From: Anastatus disparis
Taxonomy: Eukaryota > Arthropoda > Insecta > Hymenoptera > Eupelmidae
Direction of reading: 5' to 3'
Length of the DNA: 64,000 nt
Assembly: GCA_017163975.1 (NCBI GenBank)
Contig: JAFFSR010000292.1
Location: 1,185,501-1,249,500 of the forward strand
A program made the translations under genes and the position numbers. Shown piece by piece: positions 10,478 through 23,186 of this stretch. How positions within the stretch are numbered: the first letter of the stretch is position 1; every line of letters starts with the position of its first letter. The notes beneath the pieces are model-generated. The model made no database searches. It had not been told where the DNA came from and was given only the letters and a program-made list of their open reading frames with translations.

Positions 10478-13400
10478 ATGAAAGGAAACATTTATTATTT
10501 GTTAATAATATTGTTCTGGTTTACATTTAGTTTGAATGTTTCAAGTTTAAATATAAATGCGCCTTACGTTATCACACCTTTAGGAAAAATAAATGGTTAT
10601 TTTAAAAAATCAGCAGAAGGTCGACAATATACAGCATTTGAAGGAATTCCTTATGGTTTGCCACCAGTTGGAGAACTTCGTTTTAAGGTAGATCAAAATT
10701 TTTATTGTTCCAAGTTATTAGAAAACATTTCACACTTTTTAAACCTTAATTTTTATTTATAAAATCAATACGCGTTTACATTTAAAAAGATTGACACTGA
10801 TAGGATTATTTTTATTAAGAGTTATGGGTACATTTTCTATTATGCATTTACAAATTTTGCTAAAATAATTATTTTTTGATCCTACAATCTATCATCAGGT
10901 GAGAAGAAAAAGGTCACAACTCAGACAAGCGCTGTAAAAAGTACCAACTCGATTTTGCCCACCAAAAATTACTAACTCAACTTCGCGCACTAAAAGATTC
11001 CATCACGGGTTTGGTCACGAAAAGGTTACATTTCGGCTTCGCCCATTTAAATTTATGCTATAATGCAAAATTAAATGTAAAATTAAAGATTGTACGATTA
11101 AAAATAACACCGTAAATTTTAATTCTTTTCGGATCTGATTTTTTTAATATGTCATAAAATGATTTCAATAAACGAATATGAAGATTTTTTCTAACTTATA
11201 ATTTTATAACATTGAAACAATAACATTTTCAAAATCACAATAATTGATTTTATTCAGTCTTTAAAAAAAATTACACTAACGATCGCCCCGAAACTTTTTA
11301 TAATTATTTTAAAAAAAATAATGTATGTGCATTATTTACTTTGACTGAGCTGCATAACTAATAATTAACAATTTAAACATTGTTTTAAAGTTATATACAT
11401 GTATGTCACAAATTATGATTTTACCTGAAGAAAGCAAAAGCAAGAACTTTTGAAAGTTGTTTTTTATTATATCTTTAAAAAAATATAATAAATGCAGTTT
11501 AGGCAAAATAAAATATGTTTAGTTCATTTTTATTGAACGATTTAGAATTGAATAATCTTAACCCTTAAACAACACACTAGTATAAACTCGCACATATTTA
11601 TTTTTTTCAATTAACTGATGTTTTCAGAGAAAATTAATTAATTTGTCAAAATTATCATAAACAAATTAATTTTTTCCATTAAAATGAAGAACATTAATAA
11701 ATTCCTCAGAAGATTTCCAAAAATATCATTAAGTCAAAACTCACTTAATTAAAAAGAAAATAATCGAAATATAAAGGCCCAAAAAAAGTAAGCCGTTTTT
11801 GAATATTCATCACACTTTTTTAAAATGGCGAATTACCGTGAAGGACGTAATTTCTGATCACTTAGGAGGTATTTCTGATCAATTATTTACATGTAAAAAA
11901 GTAAAAGTATATTTCTTTTTCACACAAACGAAGCATTTCTTACGCTCAATCTATTTTTTCTCATAAATTAAAAAAAAGTTTTTCTTACTAAAATCTTTTA
12001 GATTATGATTTATAATAAATAATGATCAGAAATTACGCCCTGATCAGGAACTACGTCCTTTACGGTACATGTTCAATAATTTATTATTTCCCTAAAAATA
12101 TTATAAACGTTATTCCTCATGCCTGAAAAAAATTGTAAATCATTTTGAAAAGTATTCTTGTTTTTCATAAGAAAACAATGATATAATTAATTACATATTA
12201 TACATTTAGACAAAAAATTAGATAAAATACAAAAATTTAATAGTATTAATAAATATTTTTAAAAGAAAAATTAAATATATTTTTTACGATATATTTAGCC
12301 TCCGTTGTCAATATCTGCTCAATTTGAAGATATTAATGCATTTAAATTACCAGAAGCTTGTATGCAATACAGCATTTCATCATCTTCAAATCAATTAGAT
12401 GTACGGCCAGTAGGTACAGAAGATTGTTTGTACTTAAATATTTATACTACAACAACAAACAAATCGTTGCCAGTAATATTTTGGATTTATGGAGGAGGTT
12501 TTCAATTTGGAACCAGTTCAGATTATGGTGCTAAATATCTTATAGATAAAGATCTAATTTTAGTGACTTTTAATTATCGAGTCGGACCGTTTGGATTTTT
12601 AAGTACTGGAGATGACGTAGTATCTGGAAATATGGGACTTAAAGATCAATCTTTAGCATTACAATGGGTTTCAGAAAATATTAAATATTTTGGTGGTGAT
12701 CCAAAAAGGATAACTTTAGCAGGAGCTAGCGCAGGTGGTGCCAGTGTTCATTATCACTATTTGTCACCATTGAGTGCTGGACTTTTTCAAAATGGCATAG
12801 CTTTCAGTGGTACCGCTTTGAATTCATGGGCTCATAATCATAATACTACAGAAGCAACAAAAGCTTTAGCAAATGCTTTGAAATGTCCTGTAAAAGATTC
12901 TTTGGAAATAATCCAATGTTTACAACGCATACCTGCTACTAATATAGCAATCGCTATACGAAAATTGTTGGTACGTTTTAATATCTATTCATATTTATAT
13001 ACTGTTAAAATATGAAAAAATGATTAAATTTTATGTTTTTAATATTAATTTTGTATTTTTAAAATCAAATGAAAATTTTTTATCTTCAATTTTTCTATTT
13101 AGTTAGAGTCATTTCCCGGTTACATGATTTTTTCACCAGTGACTGAAAATATAAATAAAAACTATTTCATTAACGATTCCCCAAAAAACATTATTGAAAA
13201 AGGACACGCTTATGATGCTCCTTGGATCATTGGAATTGTAAGTGAAGAAGGATTAATCGTCACAGCAGGTTATTTTTTACTACTTTTGTTGCAAAATTTC
13301 TTATTGCTACTAACTAAAATTTTAAATAGTTCTAAAACTAGTTATTAGATATTTTATGAATCAGTATCTATCGTCAAAAACTATTTCACAAAATTAAAAA

Positions 13401-14229
13401 AAATAATTGCTTATTATTAAATAAATTTAATTGTTTTTTTTTAATATCTTCAGGTTTAGCTTCAAATGAAACTATGATGACTCATACAGATAAAAATTGG
13501 GAAACCTTAGCTCCTTATATTCTCCATTACAAAAATATTCTACCTCAAAGTGAACATTTTAAAGTTGCAAAATTAGCAAAAGAACATTATTTTGGTAATA
13601 AATCTTTTAGTACAAATAGAAATTCTGTAAAAACATTGACACATTTAGTGGGAGATGGAACGATCGTCATTGGTGCAATAAAAGCTGCAAAATTACAAGC
13701 AAAAGTTAATAAAAGTCCCGTTTGGTTTTATCGCTATAGTTACAGAGCCGCACAAAGTTTTAGTGATCATTTAGCAAACACAACTGAGAACTTAGGTAAT
13801 CGTCATTAATTGTTTTTAAATTAACTTTAACTAAATAGATATTTTATTGATATTTGATACTTATCTTGATATTTATTGTTAAAGGTGTATGTCATGGTGA
13901 CGATATTTATCTGGTATTAGAGAATAAATATATAGACCCCACTACTACACCTGAAGATAGAAAAATGTTGCAAGATATGTTAAATTTCTGGAATTCGGTT
14001 GCTAGTACTGGGTGAGTAAAATTAAATTAAATATACTAAAAAATGTAATTTTTAATCTAATATTTTTTATTTAATATCTAGCAAACCAAATTTAGGAACG
14101 AATTGGGCCAATTTAAGTGAAAATCCTGAAGTGTTTCAGTATATGCACATTGCTGGCCCAGATAATTTTACCATGGAATACAGTGAAAATTTAGGACAAG
14201 TATTATTTTGGGAATGTGTAGGTCTTTGA
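10478..14229 (+). CDS. Est1: secreted carboxylesterase (venom carboxylesterase-6 / E4-like), six exons
   Basis: Carboxylesterase of the alpha/beta-hydrolase fold, predicted to hydrolyse carboxyl esters outside the cell. Exons: 10478-10687, 12299-12970, 13103-13268, 13454-13795, 13885-14011, 14082-14229. All junctions are GT-AG and in frame, giving 554 aa, the usual family size. Residues 1-23 are a hydrophobic signal peptide ending near VSS. FEGIPYGLPPVGELRF, EDCLYLN (Cys113, pairing with Cys91) and the nucleophile elbow GASAG (Ser214) follow, then Glu343 (SEEG) and His467 (GVCHGDD), so the triad is complete. Two oddities: the oxyanion HGGGF is YGGGF here (Tyr134 for His), and the elbow has Ala instead of the common Glu. 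Its promoter has lost the TATA box seen in the sister genes, so it may be weakly expressed or neofunctionalised. Confidence 0.92.
10940..11045. repeat. degenerate tandem repeat in Est1 intron 1, about 28 bp period
   Basis: Three to four imperfect units share a pattern of AACTC..., a TTTTGCCCAC or TTCGCGCAC core and an AAAAATT tail. The region is distinctly richer in C and G than the surrounding intron. Origin unknown. Confidence 0.4.
11836..12065. mobile_element. 230 bp MITE in Est1 intron 1
   Basis: The TIR CCGTGAAGGACGTAATTTCT at the left matches the inverse of the right end (CCGTAAAGGACGTAGTTCCT), with TA on both sides, typical of Tc1/mariner-type target use. There is no coding capacity. 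Confidence 0.75.
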
Positions 14230-14280
14230 ATTTGATTCATATATACACTTTCGATCAAGAGCAGAAAAGTAAGATCTTGA

Positions 14281-14286
14281 AATAAA
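14281..14286 (+). terminator. Est1 polyadenylation signal
   Basis: AATAAA 52 bp after the Est1 stop codon; the position fits a short 3' UTR. Confidence 0.5.
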
Positions 14287-14786
14287 AAATATATTACTTA
14301 ACAAAACTATATCATAAACAATATAAACGTAAAAGTGAAACCTTAGCTAGTAAACAAAAGACACTGAACTCCATGGAATAAAAATTGGTAACACAGTGTT
14401 TTTAGATTTTCACATCTAATAATATATTTTTTCATAAGAATTTCAAAAGGTGCGATGAAAAAGAAAAGAAATATAGTTGTAATTTTTGAAATTGCAACTA
14501 TAATTACACTGAGAGAGGGTTAAAATGATCTCTGAATCTGTCATAGTATAACAACAATTTTTCAATTAAAAACAATTGATGTGCGATTTTGGTATAGGGG
14601 CCATCCCTTTCCGCACAGATGTCATCCTAAAATATTGCAACATTAACGATTCCCTTATTTTTTAATTGAACGGTATCTATTCAATTTTGTCGCAGGAACT
14701 TTACGAAATTGGCAGTGCGAAGCTTGTTTCGTGTTCAGTTCAGCAGAAGTATTCCCTAGTTCAATTGCTGCATTTAACTTCTCTCA

Positions 14787-15475
14787 CAAAGAGAGGACTC
14801 CATGTTTGGATCACAAGTCTTGCTATAACTTGCAGATATGTTTTTGTACATAAAACCATGAAAGCCGCGAGCATTCGGTCTAACGCTCGATCATCCCAAA
14901 ATTATGAGTTATTTTGTTCAATATTTAAAGATTTCTTTGAAAAATCATTGTTTATAATAATGCATATTGCTCGCCAATGGGAGCTTTTAAGTTCATTCTG
15001 CAAAATTCTAGTAAAAGTTGAGATTTTATTAAAAAAAACGTGTTTAAAGAACTCAACTCGTTCAAAAGTTATAGCAAAATGAAGAGCATGAAAAAATCAG
15101 TACAATAATTTATGAAAATTGAAATTTAATTTTATGCTAATTTTTATAACAAATTTTACAACAATTTTCATTTTCCTGTAACTTTTAGGCAAATCGAGCT
15201 TTTTAAACACCTTTTTTTTAATCAAAAAAATTCAATTTCAACTTTTACTAAAATGTTGCAGAATGAACTTAAAAGCTCTCATTGGCGAGTAATATGTGTT
15301 ATTATAAACAATGATTTTTCAAAGAAATCTTTATAAATTGAAGAAAATAACTCATAATCTTTAAAAGATCGAGCGTTAGACCGAACGCTCGCGGCTTTCT
15401 TCATGATTTTATGCACAAAAATATATCCGCAAATTACAGCAAAATCCGTAACCCAAACATGGGGTCCTCTCCTTC
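14787..15475. mobile_element. foldback MITE, CWAGGAGAG superfamily, TCA target duplication
   Basis: The left end CAAAGAGAGGACTCCATG and inverse right end GAAGGAGAGGACCCCATG are flanked by TCA on both sides (14784-14786 and 15476-15478). Arms of roughly 300 bp include ATCGAGCGTTAGACCGAACG and its inverse. The shared CGGATTTTGCTGTAA block is intact on the right and altered on the left. The 138-codon ORF at 14666-15082 runs through the end of this element and is not a gene. Confidence 0.8.
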
Positions 15476-15478
15476 TCA

Positions 15479-17268
15479 GTGTAGTTAATTAAAAGGAGAT
15501 AAGTAAATTAACATTATAGTCATTACGAAAGGCTAAGAATTTTATATTTCATTTTTGTCCGTCACTTTATGTCAGAATCTTGTAAATAATCTACGAAAAA
15601 ATGCAAAAAATTATGTAAGTTATATCTTAACATTTTGTAAATGATTGAGGTAAAAGGAGAAAAAAAATTGGATGATAACAGCGATAAAGTTATTGCTAAA
15701 CAGGTACAATTATAGTTTACAATAAAGCATTTACTATGATTTTCAAACTTTTACTGTTTGATTCATTTCATTATTAGTTCAGCTAAATGATCTGTTCATT
15801 AAAAAAAAACATTTTCTAGAAAAATCATCACAGGTACTAATTATTACAACCAAAAAATAGCAGCCATATCAACAATTAAATACGAAAAAGTGCACTTTTT
15901 GTATTAATTTTTTATTTCACAGCGATATTCATTGATATAATTCACATGATTACGACTACAATATCACGATTTAATAGGTACGTCAACTATTAATTGATTG
16001 GCATTTTATAAAAAAAGTTTTCTCATGTTTAAGAAATTACAGCTTAAAACGTCTAGTATCATGAACATATTAGGTTACTGCATTTTAATTTTTCGCATAT
16101 TATCAAAAATAATAACAAACCTCAAAAATTGCAGCGATTTATTCTTACGTTTAACTCATTTAGTGTTAAAAATGTTAAAAATAACGATAAAATGCTTAAA
16201 TTATCATTTTTAAATTTTAATTTCTACACATAATATTGATTACGTTCAATTTTTCGTCTACGAAAATTGTAAATAAATAAAGAACATGCTACAAAATACG
16301 TGTGTATACATTTGTTCTGTATATTTTTCTTTATCACTGATAATAAATGCATCCAAAATGATGGTATTTACTTAATCATAAAAAAGAGTGATATCAACGG
16401 TATTGATGATTTTTTAATCAAGAATTATCTCAAACTCTATTACCAAAGAGATTTTAGTATCAATGTGGCTATTGTATATACTAAGATTATTAATCTTTAA
16501 ACAAAAATAATAAAATGGTGACTGTTTAAACAAAAACTTTTGCAAAATAAGGATTTTTGGGTGATTTTTTGGTAGGAAAAAAAGGGAAAATTAAAATTTT
16601 TACATAATCCTAGTATACATGATACCTATCAATATTACAAGCCTGATTTACAGCAAACTTCAAATTCAAGAAAAACATACTAGAAGTGCTCTAATCTTTA
16701 TAAAATTTTCAAAAGATCAATTTTTAAAAATGATTGTTAGTTTAACGTTAGTATCTTTCTAATATAAACAGTATAACTAGCAAATGGTGATGAATAAAGT
16801 GACAAATATTCGTTGTCTTGAAGCAGAGATAATTTTTTTCAATGATGCAATAATATTTTTGCGTGTTGCAACATATTTTTCTCTGCGAAGAATTTTACGA
16901 AATATGATGCATTTTGTACGTTATACACGTAAGTGATTACACTGATTCGAAATAACAATAACATCTTATCGAAGCATGTCTAACCTAACGTTATCATTTA
17001 ATGATAAATCATACATCATGATTTGAATCGATGAGAATAATTTTTTATAGATGTATTCATAACTTAATACGTATTTCGTCAATCTGTGTATTATAATTCT
17101 GTACTTTCAATATTTTTTTTTTTTTTTTTTTGAACAATTAGTATAGCCATAAAGTTTTTTTCTATTTAAGCACAAGAAATACAAATAATAATTGTTTTCA
17201 GTAAATGAATTATTCAATGAATTGTAAAGTCTTCTTTCAATGTATTATCTGAGTTATATTATCTTATA
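15479..17268. repeat. Est2 upstream region, duplicated upstream of Est3
   Basis: No gene. Blocks of this region recur in the same order before Est3. CACTTTATGTCAGAATCT occurs at about 15560 and 24538, the AGAAATTACAG..TAAAACGT segment at about 16030 and 25490, GTGTGTATACATTTGT at about 16300 and 25823, and the GAAGCAGAG neighbourhood at about 16820 and 27530. Hence the duplication that made Est2 and Est3 included several kilobases of upstream DNA. Short ORFs here are AT-rich noise. Confidence 0.7.
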
Positions 17269-17370
17269 CTCCAATTGATATAACAAAGTAGATTACTAGT
17301 TGATTAAAATTAAATCTAAAAGTAGGCTAAACTAATTTTTATCATGCGTATACAATAAATCTTATATAAA
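17269..17370 (+). promoter_or_regulatory. Est2 promoter: conserved block plus TATA box
   Basis: CTCCAATTGATATAACAAAG starts at 17269 and TATATAAA lies at 17363-17370, 98 bp before the ATG. Both elements are conserved at Est3 (28363 and 28457), while the sequence between them has diverged, which suggests constraint. Confidence 0.65.
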
Positions 17371-17467
17371 AGGATAGTTTTCTCTATAGCTGAATCTTAT
17401 TAATACAGTTTTTTAATTAAAAGTTAATGTTGATAAATTATAATTTAAATAAAACTAACACCACGAA

Positions 17468-18582
17468 ATGAGAAAAAATTCCCATTATGGATTGATAATA
17501 TTGTGTTGGTTTTCATGTGGTTTAAACGTGTCAAGTTTAAACATCAATGCACCTTACGTTTCCACACCTTTAGGAAAGATTAACGGTTATTTTAAAAAAT
17601 CTGCTGAAGGTCGACAGTATGCAGCATTTGAAGGTATTCCCTATGCATTACCACCAGTTGGAGAACTTCGTTTTAAGGTAAATCAAAATTTTCATCGCTT
17701 AAGGTAGTGCTACCGTTAAGGGATTAACGGTTCAGAAAAATCTGAGATTGGGTACATAAGTAGATTTTAATTAAAATAAAGCACAGTTAAATTTTGGTTA
17801 ACTTTCAGAGCATGAGAAAAAAATTATAAGCATTTTAATTTTCATCTTTTAACACGCGCTTTATATCTATATATAGTGTATATATAGTTATACACGGGCA
17901 TGCATTGAGTCTAAGATGTTTATATCGTTTCAAACTCGATACTGAAAAATTTATTCTTTAGTTCTTTAATTAATTACGTGTTAAATTTGATGAAATTTTG
18001 AATCATCAGTAGCTTATAATCAAAAGTTGAAAAAGAATTTCTGTGTGATTACCATAAGAGCGCGTGTTAAAAGTGTGAAAATTAAAATGTTTGTCATTTT
18101 TCTCTCATGCTCCAAAAGTTTACCAAAATTTAACTACATCTTATTTGAACTTAAATCTACTTATACACCCGATTTCAGATTTTTCTGAACCGTCAATCCC
18201 TTAACGGTAGTACTACCTTAAAATATTTGAAATTTCTTCGGCAATATATTCTTTAGCATATATGTCCACATAGAAATGGTAACTATCGCTTATATATGGA
18301 AAGATACTTTAACCGTATGTTGGAAATACTTTTTCCACGGTGTAGACAATAGTTCACAAAAAAATTAATAAAAAATAGATTGGAACTGAAAATTAATAAT
18401 AATTAATTAAGTATTCACAATTAACTTCACACATATAAAAAGAATACATTCTCAAGAAGTAACATTAATTACATCTTATTCGTCTTCTAATTCGTTAATG
18501 CTTCTACTTTCTTATTTACAGGATAATAAACATGCGCAAGATTATTATAAAATAAGAAAACCATCAAGAGAAAATTAAAGAG

Positions 18583-18614
<32 letters not shown>

Positions 18615-21600
18615 TATCTTTAATTTTCTCTTGATGGTTTTCTTATTTTATAATAATCTTGCGCATGTTTATTATCCTGTAAATAAGAAAGTAGAAGCAT
18701 TAACGAATTAGAAGACGAATAAGATGTAATTAATGTTACTTCTTGAGAATGTATTCTTTTTATATGTGTGAAGTTAATTGTGAAACTTAATTAATTATTA
18801 TTAATTTTCAGTTCCAATCTATTTTTTATTAATTTTTTTGTGAACTATTGTCTACACCGTGGAAAAAGTTTATATATATATATAAATAGATAGAGAAAAT
18901 AAAAGTTAGAAATAAGAGACAGAAAATTAAAGAGAAAAAAGCGGGAAGTTAAAAACAAAGAATGGCGCGAGATAAAGAAAAAGAATAAAAAAAGCAAGAC
19001 ACAAATGTATTTATTGATTATTTGTGTATATATGTCATGAAATTCTTTTTTATCTTTGAAATAAGTATATCTACTCTTATGATTAATTAAAATCTATTTA
19101 TTTAATGAGCATATAAATGCTTTTGAAAAAGAATAAAAAATAAACTGTCATACATTTTTTTGTTCTAATTTATAATTGTATAAACAATCACCCATATATT
19201 ATAAAAATATATGAGTAAAGTATCGTTTCGACTCACTAACGTTATTGGCGATATATAATATATTGGCGATGTTAATATAAATTTTTGCTGTATGAGACAT
19301 ATGTCGGTAAAAGTATTTCCTTCATACCCGTGCCGGAACTTCGCCTAAAAGTGCCTCTCGTGCGGCAGGGAACGGGCAAATTACATTTGTGATTTTCTTT
19401 ACAATCACATGCTCAGAAGCCACTGCGCACCTTCATACTACAACAGTTTCGGTTGCTTCACTGTCTGCTGCATGTTCCGACTATATCTATATATACTCAG
19501 TAGGTCTAACCTCTGTTATTATACATCAAACATCGTTAGACATGACTGTTAAAATTATGAAATACACACACACATAATAATTACACACGTTTTTTTATAT
19601 GAATTATCATTAGAATATTTACTGTATATCCTATGTTATCAGCTATAGGATACACATGTTCCGATTTTTCACATTTCTTTCATGCATACACAATTTTTTT
19701 TTAACTCGCGATATTTTTTTGACGACACTCACAACACGTTTTTAGACACTTAAAAAATAAAAATACAATAAAATAATTGAATATTTATGTTCTTTTTTTG
19801 TTTGTTTACATGTTTTATTTATTTGAATTGTTAAATAAAACGAATTGTTTATCCTATGTTAACCGCTATAGGACTTTTATTTGCGATTCTCTCTCTCTTT
19901 CACGCTCTCAACGTATACTATAGTTTCTTGCGCATGCGCGCTACAACAAACTAAAGCATCAAATGACTTTTCACTAGAAGTCGTTTTCGATGTATTTTTT
20001 TACTTAAAAATGAATTTTTATCTTTTTGGGATGGCGAAGTTCCGGCCGGGCATGAAGGAAAATCGTTTACGCTCCTCGGCACGAAACAGGCTCATCATAT
20101 GCGCGTGTTTTGCTTCGCTCGGCTTCGCCTCGCGAAGCAAACCAACACGCGCATGGAATGAGCCTGTTCCGTGCCTCGGAACGTAATATACTATTCCCAT
20201 ATATGGGCGATGGTCACCATTCCTACACGGGTGTTTTCTAACTCTTTAAATATCGACATTCAAAAGATTTGGAGCTAGCAATGATTTTATGAAACATAAT
20301 GAAAATGAGCATTTTTCATAGGATCATAGATAAATACGTATTAGTCTTAAAATGTATCAAAATAATGCTAGTTTAAAAAAATCCTTTAATTTTAGCTTTG
20401 ATCCATCAAAAAATATGAATTTATTCTAAAACTATCAACAATCAAGTCGAATAATTAATTATTAATTATAATACAAAATTTAACGTGCTTTCACCTAAGG
20501 GATAAAGAAAAGTATTATTTCTTATATGGAGCGCAAATGAAACGCCCGCACGTATGCACGTACGTGTTAATGGCGCCATGTAATAACTGATGATTTTTAT
20601 ATATTTTTAATCTGCATTTTTGATTGTTAATAACTTTAGAAAATAATATTTTTTTATTCTATCCTACGAATCAGTGCTAATTTTTATTATTTTTCATAAA
20701 ATTATTGCTTATATGATCTAGTTCCGCATATATTGATTGTTCGCCTCTAAAACTCTAGCTTTTTTTATATTGTTTTGTGAAATAATATCTCTCGTTGTTC
20801 CGCCTATAATCGTAATACTTACTTACAAGGAAAGTACCACGGCACTGAACCGTCGACTCCGTTGAGGCTGCGAGAGATGGTTTCTTACATAATAAAATGA
20901 AAAATGCGAAAATTTTAGAAACTACAAATTCGTTGGTAAATATTTAGGTATAAAGTGATTCAGTAAATTTCTATGTTATATTTTTATATTTTATACACAA
21001 ATGACTAATGAAAAGTATTAATGATATTGCGAGTCTATATCTAATCTACTAGCAATCTAAAACTTTAGGAAGTATTCTATACTTATCTTATATTGGATGA
21101 TATGTTCAAATAAAAAAGTAAAAAGAATATTACTTTTCTTTTTTATGTCAATATTTTTAGCCTCCAGTGCCAATACCCTCTTGGTCTCAAGATATTAATG
21201 CATCAAAACTACCAGAAGCATGTATCCAATATAGTCTTTCAATTTATTCAAACCAAGAAGATGTACGATCATTAGGTACAGAAGATTGTTTATATTTAAA
21301 TATTTATACTCCAACTATAAATGGATCATTACCCGTGATATTTTGGATTCACGGAGGGGGTTTTCAATACGGAACGAGTTCAAATTATGGAGCTAAATTT
21401 CTTATAGACAAAAACTTAATTTTAGTAACCATTAATTACCGAGTTGGACCGTTTGGATTTTTGAGCACTGGCGATGATGTAGTATCTGGAAATATGGGAC
21501 TTAAAGATCAATCCTTAGCATTACGATGGGTTTCAGATAATATTAAATATTTTGGCGGTGATACAAAAAGAATAACTCTGGCAGGAATTAGTGCAGGTGG

Positions 21601-23056
21601 TGCAAGTGTCCATTATCATTATTTGTCACCAATGAGTGCTGGACTTTTTCAAAATGGAATAGCTTTTAGTGGTACCGCTTTGAATTCATGGGCGCATAAT
21701 CATGACACTACAGAAACTACAAAAGCTTTAGCAAATGCTTTGAAATGTCCTGTGAAGAATTCTTTAAAAATAATTCAATGTTTAAGACGCATACCTGCTG
21801 CTAATATAACGATTGCTGTACAAAAATTATTGGTACGTTTTATCATTCATTCAAATTCGATTATAGTTAATAAATTAAAAAATTATTATAAAATTTTTTT
21901 TTTTACAATTTATTTTGTACTTTTATTTCTAATTAATGAGAATTTTTTACTTTTGATTTTTTTATTTAGTTAGAGTCATATCCCGGTTATTTTATTTACC
22001 CACCTGTGACTGAAAATATTGATAAAGACTATTTCATTAATGATTCACCAAAAAACATTATTGAAAAAGGACACGCTTATGATGCTCCTTGGATTACTGG
22101 AATTGTGAGTGAAGAAGGGTTAATCGTCACCGCAGGTCATTTTTCATTGTTACAAATTATAACTATAAAATAGTTATAAAAATAATTAATACAAATTTTC
22201 TGAATCAATATTTACTATCGAAAACTTTTCTTTAAAGTCTTAATAAATAATCGTTTATTATTGAAAAAATTAATTTTTTTATAAATCTCCAGGGTTGGCT
22301 TCAAATGAAACTATGATGATGTACATTGATAAAAACTGGGAAACTTTAGCTCCTTATATTCTCCACTATAAAAATATTCTACCCAAACTTGAGCATTCTA
22401 AAGTTGCAAAATTAGCAAAAGAACATTATTTCAGTAATGAATCTTTCAGTACAAATAGAACTTCTTTTAAAAAATTGACATATTTAGTCGGAGATGAAAT
22501 GATGATCATTGGTTCAATAAAAGCTGCGAAATTACAAGCAAAAGTTAATAAAAGTCCCGTTTGGTTTTATCACTACAGTTACAGAGCAGCACAAAGTTTT
22601 AGTAATCATTTAACAAACACAACTGAAAACTTAGGTAATTGTCATTTTTTTAAATAATCCTTGATTGAATATCCATTTTATGATACGTATTTTGATATTC
22701 ATCGTTAAAGGTGTATGCCACAATGACGATATTTATCTGGTACTAGAGAATAAATATATAGATCCTACTACTACAACTGAAGATAGAAAAATGTTGCAAG
22801 ATATGTTAAATTTCTGGAATTCTTTTGCTAGCAATGGGTGTGTATAATTGAATAAAAAATACTGAAAAATGTAATATTTAAACTAAAATTTTTTTATTTT
22901 ACATCTAGCAAGCCAAATTTAGGAACTCATTGGGCTAATTTAAATGAAAATCCTGAAGCTTTTCGATACATGCACATTTCTGGTCCAAGTAATTTTACTA
23001 TGGAACGTAATGAAAGTTTAGGAGACCTATTATTTTGGGAAGGAATAGGTCTATGA
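17468..23056 (+). CDS. Est2: secreted carboxylesterase (venom carboxylesterase-6 / E4-like), six exons
   Basis: Second tandem esterase. Exons: 17468-17677, 21161-21832, 21970-22135, 22293-22634, 22711-22837, 22909-23056. Lengths match Est1 exon for exon, giving 554 aa with no internal stop. It has a signal peptide (MRKNSHYGLIILCWFSCGL...), canonical oxyanion HGGGF (His134), nucleophile elbow GISAG (Ser214), Glu343 in SEEG and His467 in GVCHNDD, so it should be catalytically competent. The secreted location and family suggest hydrolysis of dietary, hormonal or venom-related esters; the substrate cannot be read from sequence. Intron 1 is swollen to about 3.5 kb by a TTAA-flanked element, a 540 bp palindrome and a further element. 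Exon 1 and the first 20 bp of intron 1 are identical to Est3, although the rest of the two genes has diverged. Confidence 0.93.
17703..18217. mobile_element. 515 bp TTAA-flanked element in Est2 intron 1
   Basis: The ends GGTAGTGCTACCGTTAAGGG (left) and its near-perfect inverse (right) are each bordered by TTAA (17699-17702 and 18218-18221). Est3 has the empty site: its intron continues from TCATCGTTTAAAAT with no insertion, so this is a precise insertion after the duplication. No ORF. Confidence 0.9.
18329..18868. repeat. 540 bp near-perfect palindrome in Est2 intron 1
   Basis: The left arm begins CTTTTTCCACGGTGTAGACA and the right arm ends with its inverse. The two arms of about 255 bp match almost base for base and meet in an AT dinucleotide run at about 18585-18612. 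Very high arm identity implies a recent origin or ongoing arm-to-arm correction. A transcript of the intron would carry a long double-stranded hairpin. Confidence 0.9.
19187..20211. mobile_element. probable TIR element in Est2 intron 1
   Basis: ATCACCCATATATT at the left and the inverse of CCCATATATGGGCGAT at the right form weak outer repeats. A stronger inner pair is TTTCCTTCATACCCGTGCCGG near 19317 and its inverse near 20050. Two copies of CCTATGTTA.C.GCTATAGGA lie between (19629 and 19853). No ORF looks real; the 101-codon frame crosses the right TIR and hairpin. Confidence 0.5.
20076..20178. repeat. GC-rich snap-back hairpin
   Basis: GGCACGAAACAGGCTCAT, then TGCGCGTG and TTTGCTTCGC, pair with downstream GCGAAGCAAA, CACGCGCA and ATGAGCCTGTTCCGTGCC around a CGGCTTCGCCT loop. 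The GC content is far above that of the intron. It resembles two hairpins at 47213-47355 and 47443-47529 in design. Confidence 0.8.
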
Positions 23057-23074
23057 AATTATGTGTAAGCCATC

Positions 23075-23080
23075 AATAAA
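23075..23080 (+). terminator. Est2 polyadenylation signal
   Basis: AATAAA 19 bp after the Est2 stop; a second one follows near 23155. Either could be used. Confidence 0.5.
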
Positions 23081-23186
23081 AATTAGATATGTACGGTCTC
23101 AAAATTGAAAAATACATTGACATTGTATTTTTTACTCATCAAAATCGTCATAATAAATAAAAATATGAATGTAAAAGTAAAACCAT

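Noticed and set aside
10940..11045. CRISPR-like spaced repeats
   Set aside because: Units are degenerate and directly adjacent, the context is a eukaryotic intron, and no cas genes exist.
14666..15082. 138-codon ORF beginning MNGIYSILSQELYEIG
   Set aside because: The start codon is outside and most of the frame inside a foldback MITE; no family resemblance, and the frame follows one hairpin arm.
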